The notes under the pieces: generated by a model
Databases searched by the model: none
What the model was told of the DNA's origin: nothing
The model's input: only the letters and a program-made list of their open reading frames with translations
From: Hydra vulgaris
Lineage: Eukaryota; Cnidaria; Hydrozoa; Anthoathecata; Hydridae
Assembly (NCBI RefSeq): GCF_038396675.1
Contig: NC_088921.1
Span: 26,786,001-26,850,000 of the forward strand
Direction of reading: 5' to 3'
Length of the DNA: 64,000 bases
Part shown: positions 56,581-64,000 of the stretch, in pieces
How the letters are laid out: each line of letters opens with the position of its first letter
Numbering within the stretch: position 1 is the stretch's first letter
Position numbers and translations under genes: made by a program

Positions 56581-57415
56581 TCAGTTTTTTCTTAAAAGGT
56601 ACTCGTAACTTATTGGTGCCACAGAACTACCACTGGGTAATACAACAGCAGCCGAAGCGTGTGATAAGATAAATACGCGATTTACCAAGATGATTTCCAA
56701 ATAATATAGATTGGCAATCTTTAAATTGATTCTGTTTGAAACTTGTTCTTCGCGTCTAGTAACAAAATAAACTAAAGAAAACACGCAAATCTTTTTATTT
56801 TAAACATATTTTTTTTTCAGATTTATATAAAAATTTGAAGTGTGTCGAGTAGCTAGAAAATATTATTTGAATATTCTATAGACACGGAGCTGATTTGTTT
56901 GAATACTGGTTTCAAATATTTAAGTCTTCAATTTAGATTTCGGTTTGAGATACAATTTTGTTTTTTTCTTTCTAGTGTAAAACATATATGCTTCATCAAA
57001 TTACGATAACATTTATATTAAATAAACTTTTAAAACCGAATTTTAAAACAAAAACAGGCTCGACACATCACTTATTTCAATCTACATTATACACAATAAA
57101 GTGATACTTACGCATCATACTCATATCTATTAACCGAATCACGACAGCCAGCTATCTTTGTAGCAGATTCTGAGTCTGATACATCGTCTGTAAATAATAA
57201 CTCACAGATACCGCTACAAGCGACTTGAAAAGTATAATACCCAGAAACTGGAGCTCTGAAGTAAGCATACATGCGAATACTAGCGTGGTTAACGTAAGAA
57301 GATGAGAAGTCAAAGTTATCAACAAAACCTTTGTATGTGGGAATGTTTAGATCTTGTTTTAAAGCCCTCATGTCTTCAACATTTTCATAAAACAAAACGG
57401 TAACATCACCCATAT
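56581..57415 (-). CDS. PA14-domain protein, last two exons (host gene, partial)
   Basis: On the minus strand, one exon spans 57415-57112 (acceptor TTTAG, donor GTAAGT) and the last spans 56755-56581 (acceptor TTACTAG, stop TGA). The frame is kept across the junction (phase 2). The first exon gives MGDVTVLFYENVEDMRALKQ, SSYVNHASIRMYAYFRAPVS, GYYTFQVACSGICELLFTDD and ATKIAGCRDS, the core strands of a PA14 domain with the typical YF.AP.SG.YTF pattern. The last exon completes it: REEQVSNRINLKIANLYYLE, ASAAVVLPSGSSVAPISYEY and LLRKN. PA14 domains are extracellular ligand-binding beta-barrels, found in fibrocystin-like receptors, glycosidases and adhesins. Upstream exons are unresolved, so the full protein is unknown. 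Confidence 0.7.
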
Positions 57416-60093
57416 CTAAATTATTTTTATTTAACTTATATTGCAAATTTATTACGTATTATATATAATTATATTGCAAAGTAAATTGATAATATTTAAT
57501 AAAATAAATAAATCTTTTTTGCAATGACATCCTCAATGGTTGAAAATATGAAAAGTGTTTTTATTTTTAACAGTGAAAAGAAGGAAAATAGATAAACAAG
57601 AAAGTAGAAAATAAAAAAAATTGTTTAGAATAGAAGATTTAAAAATCTAATAAAGTATTTCACTTTATTACTTTTTATAAGTAAATAAATAAAAATGAAA
57701 AATAAAAAAAAAATAAAAAAAAATTGAAGAGAAACATTTAAAAAATCGAAGCAACTTAAGGTTAAAAAAGAATATTCGTGACAATCTCGAAAATAGAAAA
57801 CTATAATAAGTTAATGAAAGAAATTAAAATGAACAATTTTTTAACTTTTAATTATCAATGTTGTTTGCATTGTTTATACTGTCGTTATTTCTGTGTGTTA
57901 GATTGTTTTTATTTCTGTTTATCAGGTCCGTCCTAAAGAGAACTTGAAGGGGAGGAGGTGGGGTGACTGTCTGTTTTTCCAACTGATAATTTTCATCGGA
58001 GGGGGGGGGGGGCTTGCGTCGGGAATGGTGGGCGGAGGATGAGGACTACGTCCCCCTATCCTCTCTCGTGACGCCTATGTTGTTTATAAATCGTGTATTA
58101 TTGTGCATTGGTTTTATTGTTGTGTTCTTTTATGTATTGTTTATATTGATTTGTTTTTTTGTGTTGTTGTTGGTTTTTACTTTTGTTGCAACTCTTCAAG
58201 TGATTTAATATTTTCGCTTCACCTTGATATATAAATATATCATCTTTTTTTTCTTTCTTTTTTATCATCACCTTTCTGAAATTTAATCATTGTGTTATCT
58301 TATTTAATCATTATCTCTTATGTCCTCTAATTCACTATTTCCATTTTTTTTGTAATTGGTCTTGCTTTTTTAAATATTATCCTTATTTTTATTGATTTTT
58401 TAATTATTTTTTTAAATTTTTAGTTCAATATCTTTATTATTACTTTTTGCTGTTTGTTTTGTTTTATTAAATAGGTGTCACTCTAATGACTTTTTTTGAC
58501 TGAGTGACACGAAACCTGATTTTGTAAAATTATAAATAGTTTTGTACTTTATTCAATTTTATGGTTAAAAAATGCATTAAAAAATAATAATAATAATAAT
58601 AATTAAATTTATACTATTATAAAAAATTATTATATAATATCATAAAAAATAACTTTTTATTTATTTTTAACATATTAGCAACCGTAATTTTAGCTTAGCT
58701 TTTTTTTTTAATTCGGTATTATAATTTAACCAATCTTATTTTCTCGGCTTTTAAACTTAGTAAAAATTATTTACTACACACAATATACAAATAAATAAAA
58801 ATAAAAAATTATTCATTTTTTAAAGCATATCAAACCATGCACCGTTTAAATTTATTCGATGAATTTCTTAAGAAACTTGTCTGACATTAACAGCTCTTTC
58901 CATTTTCTCCAGCAAAGCGGACAATATGTCCTACTTTGTAAGTTGAGGAAATTAGTACCAAAATAATAAAATATTAAAACGTCACTAACTAAAATGGGCA
59001 TTTAATGCAGTAGCTCTTTTTCCAACATAAAACTTGTTATTGTTAGTTTACAGTAAAGTAAAAAATTTAAATATAAAGTAAATCATTTGTTACTAAGCGA
59101 AATTTGTGTTAATGTTTTTCGGGCCTAAAAGCTTGATTTGAGAAAGCTTGCACATTTACCCTAACTAGGTTTTACTTTAACACAGAAACCATGTTTGGAA
59201 ACAACATACAAAGTTGCATATTGTATTGCCCAACAAAAAGCCACACACTATTGCAAAAACTTTTCATAAATCTTGTTTATTAGGCATGATAGAATTTTGT
59301 GTGTAGTAGAGATCAAAGTTTATTCGAGAAAGATAAAGAAAGGACTTTGTATCAAACTCTAGAGACAGAAAACGTTTTGAAAGAACTAGCTTACTTAGCT
59401 AACAATTTTAACTATTTCAACGATGTAAATCTGTCTCTTCAGTGTCCTTTTCTTGGTTAGCTGCCCCACAGTTGTTAGACCTAGGCCTCAGCCTTGCCTT
59501 AAGACTAAATGTTAAGGCCTAGAATCTGTTGGCTTTGGCCTTGAACATTTTGGCCTTGGCCTTTCACCTTTACTCTTAGAATTCAGAACTTTACATATAA
59601 AATTTTTTTATACAGTTCATTTTGTTTACCAGAGTTATTTTTGTTAACTTGAAAGCTTTAAAACTTAATTTTTTGTTTTATGCCACGGTTTAAGATGCCA
59701 TTTTCGACGAGCTATTTAAAGCAGTAATTAATGACATGATTGTTTAATGGGAATTAATTATATCTATACGTTAAGCCACATGATAAATTTTAACGTTTTT
59801 GATTAGTTAAAACATTAAAAAATTAAAAAAATGATTTTAACACATGATTTTGTTTTAAAAATAAAAATAGAATTTTAAAGGTTTTTTGAACTAAAATAGT
59901 TTTCACTATATTTAAACTATAATTTATTATATATTATTTTTATTTTTTTATTTACTGCTTTCATTCAACTTATCTAAACCTGTTTAAAAAAGTTATTAGT
60001 TATGCATATTCAATAAAGGTTTTCTTAATTTTATTTATAAAATCCAACTCAAACCAATAAGCAATAATTTAATTATCCTTCTTTTATAGTCAC
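57416..60093. other. Mostly non-coding; probably intron or upstream DNA of the PA14 gene
   Basis: It includes a G-rich patch at 57945-58060 (with a (G)14 run at 57999-58012), (AAT)n at 58585-58605 and a GGCCTTG-type minisatellite at 59460-59575. No coding exon is supported with confidence. Confidence 0.4.
59460..59575. repeat. GGCCTTG minisatellite
   Basis: Variants of GGCCTTGG, GGCCTTGA and TTAAGGCCTAG recur over about 115 bases. A related stretch lies at 61240-61320. Confidence 0.6.
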
Positions 60094-60173
60094 CGAGATA
60101 TCAAAGATTTGCTCAAGAACAACACCAGAAACCACTTTGACATCTAAAATAGTGTTACACAGATTCACAATCC
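60094..60173 (-). CDS. Candidate exon upstream of the PA14 exons
   Basis: After an acceptor (GGTATAG) the minus strand encodes IVNLCNTILDVKVVSGVVLE then QIFDIS, ending at a weak donor (GTGACT). The beta-rich pattern would suit an extracellular Ig-like fold. Its end phase (0) does not match the next PA14 exon (which needs phase 1), so at least one exon is missing or this is not part of the gene. Confidence 0.25.
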
Positions 60174-60508
60174 CTATACCAAAAAACAACAACAATAACA
60201 AAAAAAATGCTTTTTTGCAAATAAAAAGTTTTGATAAGCTATCTTGAACAAATAAAATAAAGATTTAAAAAAAAAAAAAAATATCTATATTTGACAAGTA
60301 TTTCTGTGTTCCTGCAAAATCAGCTTCTTTTGAGCGTATCTTTTATCAGAGTGAGTTGATAATGTGCCCTCATAGAGCTCGTATGTCTTATTCGTTGCTT
60401 GAAACTTTGATGTTTCTTAAATGTAATAAAGACTTATAGGCTATATAGGGATAACAAATGATTATGATTTATAGTTAATGCAAACAACTAATATCAACAT
60501 ATTTTTAA

Positions 60509-60907
60509 TTAAAAGATGTCAGTATTAGTTGTTAGAAATAAGCACAAAAATACATAAAAATGGAGAATTAAAAATTTCAAGTCTTTATTTTTATTTTCCG
60601 CTTTCATATATATCTTCAAATAGATTTTCTTATTGACTTCGTCAAATTCAGGATGGTTTTTTTTATTGCCACACCACTTGCTACCTGCAGTTATGGTTAT
60701 AATTGACCTTAATGTAAGGACGAAACTTATGTCTTTGGCGTTCAAAATGTTTGCGTAGGCCTTGACAGGCTTCATGGCAGATTTAGAAATCCGTTTTCCC
60801 TGATTTTTACCTGCTTTCATGCACTTTTTTCCTAAGTTCGGTGGTGAAAAGTATATAATTTTCCTTGTTAATGTTAAAGGATATAATACTTTCGCAACTG
60901 AATCCAT
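60509..60907 (-). other. Open frame of 132 codons, unrecognised
   Basis: It starts MDSVAKVLYPLTLTRKIIYF. The middle is basic (KGRKMKAGKNQGKRISKSAM-like composition: many Lys and Ser), with a WCGNKKNHPEFDEVNKKIY segment and a hydrophobic tail. Long for chance in this base composition, but I recognise no family and see no splice or promoter support. A transposon fragment is as likely as a gene. Confidence 0.25.
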
Positions 60908-61104
60908 GTTTCACTAATGTTTTTATTATGATTTTTTAAGGAATTAAATACTTCATCTTAATTCATTGAAAGCAATCTGTTAAAGGAAGGTTTTTAAGTA
61001 ATAAAAAGTAGTTTAATAAGGAAACAAAACCATAAAAGTCCAATAAATATAAAAAATATATTTTCAAAAATAACAATTTGTATCTATCATATAATCTTAT
61101 ATAA

Positions 61105-61235
61105 AACTAAAAAGTTTTCCCTGTTTTTAAAGATTTTCAAACAAAGTTCCCTGAATTTTCCAGGAATTCCCTAATTTTTCAGAATTTAAAAACTTTTCCC
61201 TAATTTTCCAGGTTTTCCCTGAGTGCCATGAACCC
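61105..61235. repeat. Dispersed TTTTCCCT/CCAGG repeat
   Basis: Repeated TTCCCTGAATTTTCCAGG and TTTCCCTAATTTTCCAGG units end in CCTGAGTGCCATGAACCCTG. Repeats of this kind occur in many invertebrate genomes. No coding capacity. Confidence 0.6.
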
Positions 61236-61239
61236 TGGT

Positions 61240-61320
61240 TGACCTTGAAGCTCTTGTTCTTGGCTTTGACTTTAAAACTCTTGGCCTTGAAACTTTAGGC
61301 CTTGGTCCTGGCCTTGTAAC
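61240..61320. repeat. GGCCTTG minisatellite, second tract
   Basis: CTTGGCTTTGAC, CTCTTGGCCTTGAAAC, GGCCTTGGTCCTGGCCTTG: the same type of repeat as at 59460-59575. Confidence 0.55.
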
Positions 61321-61329
61321 AACTCTTGC

Positions 61330-62475
61330 TGTTGCTTAAGAAAATTAGAGTGCATTTAGGTGTTACCATGATTTTTTTTATGTTGGAAGAGCTGCAGTTG
61401 CACAGTGATATAGAAAGAAGTTTAAATAAAGAGATAAAAAAAGAAATTTGAGATTAACTTGAAACACTACAGAACTCTTTTGAAAGGTACTTTTTCTGTA
61501 AAATAACCACAAACAATAACCCATTTATTGTTGATATCAATGATCACAATGATGAAGATTTTTTTAAAGATGAATTAATTGACATGAGATCCAAATCCGT
61601 ATTGCAAGTTGAATTACATGCAAAGGATGTTTATGATTTCTGGTGTAATTTAGGACAAGCATAACTTTTCCTTGTTAAATGAGTAATAACCATATTATTA
61701 CAGTTTGCTACTATGTACCATTTTAAATCAGAGTTCTCAGCATTAGTGTAAATAAACCAGCATTAGTGTAAATAACCAGCAATATGTCAAAGAAGATAAA
61801 CATCTCGAGTTGTTCAAAAACAACTTCTCAATTTAGTAGGATTATTAAAAAGAAACAGCAACAGCCATCTCATTAAACAACTTCCATGTGCTAAATTTTA
61901 CATAATACTAATAAATAAAGATGCTTTTTCCAATACTATTATTTATTTCTATTTGAAAAGATACCTTTAAAAAAGTTTAAAAGGAGCCTGTCAGAATTTA
62001 TAAAAAGATAAACATATTTTATATTCTTTTATTAGAAAACCAAAGATGTTAAAAAATTTGTTAGCTAACAAATTATTTCAATCTTTGCCTGTTGAAAGGT
62101 CTCCAATGTAGATAATGCATGAAACCATAGTGGAAAATTTGTGAAACTTTGTGTCACTAAGGACTAATGATAATAGTGATGATGTACTTTTTAGAATAAC
62201 TTGCATTCTATTTTTTAACAACTAACAATGTGTTATTTTAGATTAAATTTTGTCATTAGTTGATAAATTGTTTAGTTCAGTATTGTTATTTAGATTATAA
62301 AAACAATGAACGAAATTTTAATTAGTTTTTTTTTAAACAAATAGATTACATTGTTTATATTGAACCAAACAATCGTTAATTTAAAACATAAGAAATTTAA
62401 GTTGCTAATAATTGAAGAAAAAAATATGGTTATATAATTAGGGAATTATTAACAATGTTTAATCTGAATTTATAA
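61330..62475. other. AT-rich stretch, possible old transposon debris
   Basis: Short plus-strand frames such as DMRSKSVLQVELHAKDVYDF near 61585 look like decayed hAT sequence but are too short to call. Nothing else. Confidence 0.3.
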
Positions 62476-62478
62476 TTT

Positions 62479-62617
62479 TATAATAATAATAATAACAATA
62501 ATAATAATAATAATAATAACAATAATAACAATAATAATAATAATAACAATAATAACAATAATATTAATAACAATAATAACAATAATAATAATAATAATAA
62601 CAATAATAAATAATAAC
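62479..62617. repeat. (AAT/AAC)n microsatellite
   Basis: Trinucleotide repeats of AAT with interspersed AAC. The Ile/Val-rich open frame on the other strand is an artefact. Confidence 0.95.
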
Positions 62618-62659
62618 AATCTATATATATCTTGCAGTGCTGCAGTTCGTGGGTCTAAG

Positions 62660-62677
62660 GGCCCCCCCCCCCCCCCC
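62660..62677. repeat. Poly(C) run beside a poly(A) run
   Basis: About 17 C then ATAAAAAAAAAAAAA, preceded by GTGCTGCAGTTCGTGGGTCT. It may be a decayed GC-rich hAT end. Confidence 0.6.
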
Positions 62678-62689
62678 ATAAAAAAAAAA

Positions 62690-63345
62690 AAACTGCCATA
62701 AGAGCTCTAATTTCTTGAAAAGTTTCCTATTAGGTATTACTTAAAAAAAAAAAACTTCTTAAGTTTCTGTAAATTAAAAAATATTCAAATTAAGTTTTAA
62801 ACAAGTGTGTATCTATTATTTTCACTATAATTAAGTCAGATTTTAGATAATAAGTTAAAAACGCAGCCATAAAAGTATTGTGCATTAAAAGTCCATATTT
62901 TTAAAAATATTTTTAAAATAAAAAACAAAAAACTTATATAGCTTTTTAAAAACTACTAATGCTTTTTATTTCTTTATTGTTGTTGTTTTTTTACAGTTTT
63001 TTAAAGATGTTTTTAATGAAATTGGTGGTTGTTTGAAGTTATGAAGTTTATTTAATGTCAAAATTTTTAAAAAAACTATTTAACTACAAACTTCTTTAAC
63101 TTTTCTTACCTTTAACAATGCTCACAAAAACATAACAATGAATAAATATTTTTTTTTTCTTTTTTATCATTGCGTGATAATGCAATACTTAATAAATCAT
63201 TATTTTTATTTAAATATTTTTTACTATTTTTGTTTACGAAAGTAAAATACAAGTTAATTTAGAAAACAATAAATTTTGCTGTTTGAGAAGAAAAAAAAAT
63301 TGTATAATTGTACAAGCTATATTTTGCCTTTGGAAATAGATTTAC
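62690..63345. other. AT-rich stretch, nothing recognised
   Basis: No supported feature. Confidence 0.4.
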
Positions 63346-63496
63346 ACGGGTGTGGAGGCAGGCGCATTCCTGAAGAGGCCTATATATATATAAATTAGTA
63401 AAAACTTATCTAGTTTTTTTCTTCAAAAACATGTTTCTCCATCAGAAGATTCATCAGGAAACTACTGATTAAACTACTGATAGAGAAACATGCTCT

Positions 63497-63653
63497 CAGG
63501 GCTGAGGACACCTGGCAAGGAAAGGGGGTAGCCCCCCCGACTATTTTCAGAAAAACCTTTTCTTTTTTAATAGAGAAAATTCTAGATATAGAAGACTTTT
63601 TTTAAGAATTGACAATTGTGCCCCCCACTTCGAAACCTGTGTCGTTGGCCCTG
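63497..63653. mobile_element. Short hAT-type MITE (CAGGGC ends)
   Basis: The left end CAGGGCTGAGGACACCTGGC (63497) and the reversed right end CAGGGCCAACGACACAGGTT (63653) form a terminal inverted repeat. GC-rich runs (GGGGGTAGCCCCCCC and GTGCCCCCCAC) lie just inside, typical of hAT elements. The size is 157 bp. The 8-base flanks do not match, so the target duplication is lost or the ends are misjudged by a few bases. Confidence 0.6.
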
Positions 63654-63752
63654 GCTATTGAAGAATAAAGCTAGAAAAGTGTTACAACTAATTAACATTT
63701 GCTCTGTTCTTTAGGAAAATTGAGCAATCTATTTGCCGAATATAATAACATA

Positions 63753-64000
<248 letters not shown>

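Noticed and set aside
58014-58208. Open frame starting MRREWWAEDEDYVPLSS
   Set aside because: It arises from a G-rich repeat patch followed by T-rich sequence; the hydrophobic tail is what T-rich DNA encodes in any frame.
62470-62679. Ile/Val-rich open frame on the minus strand
   Set aside because: It is the translation of an (AAT/AAC)n tract; no other support.

Overview
The window is animal nuclear DNA and has the look of a Hydra or closely related hydrozoan genome. It is extremely AT-rich, with long (TA)n and (AAT/AAC)n microsatellites. Coding is split into short exons with GT..AG introns, and most recognisable protein sequence is decayed transposon. The assignment to Hydra is inference from composition and repeat types; no marker gene proves it. 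There are no operons, ribosome binding sites or CRISPR arrays. Only one full host gene model and several partial ones can be supported.

Region by region. 1-12.3 kb: two copies of one hAT transposase face each other (1-1835 plus strand, about 10.57-12.33 kb minus strand). Between them lie a Penelope-like GIY-YIG remnant (2.2-2.5 kb), a pogo/Tigger element (3306-7555) that carries a complete-length Tc1/mariner copy inserted at a TA (5195-6950), and a three-exon gene for a 440-residue secreted, Thr-rich protein (8126-10167). 12.7-15.8 kb: a ZMYM1-like hAT transposase remnant, probably inserted into the right-hand hAT copy. 16.6-18.0 kb: a long palindrome and a non-autonomous element with CCGAAATTTCGG at both ends. 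19.3-20.9 kb: a PIF/Harbinger element with its two divergent parts. 22.4-23.5 kb: a reverse transcriptase remnant on the minus strand. 23.9-24.1 kb: a MITE.

26-37.6 kb: a second GIY-YIG fragment, candidate host terminal exons (29.0 and 31.6 kb), the 5' half of a non-LTR retrotransposon (29.56-31.07 kb), a 95-bp tandem repeat (32 kb), a thrombospondin type 1 exon (33.8-34.0 kb), the 3' part of another LINE (35.5-36.5 kb), and pieces of an unclassified transposon protein (34.8 and 36.6-37.5 kb). 38.1-39.7 kb: a CACTA/EnSpm-like transposase remnant on the minus strand. 40.85-41.03 kb: another MITE.

44.2-48.9 kb is the most coherent and least familiar element: about 4.67 kb, with terminal inverted repeats of about 200 bp, internal arrays of a roughly 160-bp unit in mirrored orientation, and a large broken Cys-rich protein on the minus strand that I cannot place in a named superfamily. 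A tRNA-derived SINE-like insertion sits in its right terminal repeat. A LINE endonuclease domain follows directly (48.9-50.74 kb), then a GC-rich strongly foldable segment (51.54-51.65 kb). 51.7-56.5 kb is low-information AT-rich sequence with one diverged direct repeat. 56.5-57.4 kb holds the last exons of a PA14-domain host gene on the minus strand, possibly extending to 60.2 kb. The rest is repeats, ending in a (TA)n tract that runs off the window.

The genes do not form a pathway. The story is layered transposition around a few host exons, with nesting that lets some insertions be ordered: the pogo element before the Tc1, and the 44.2-48.9 kb element before the SINE-like insert.
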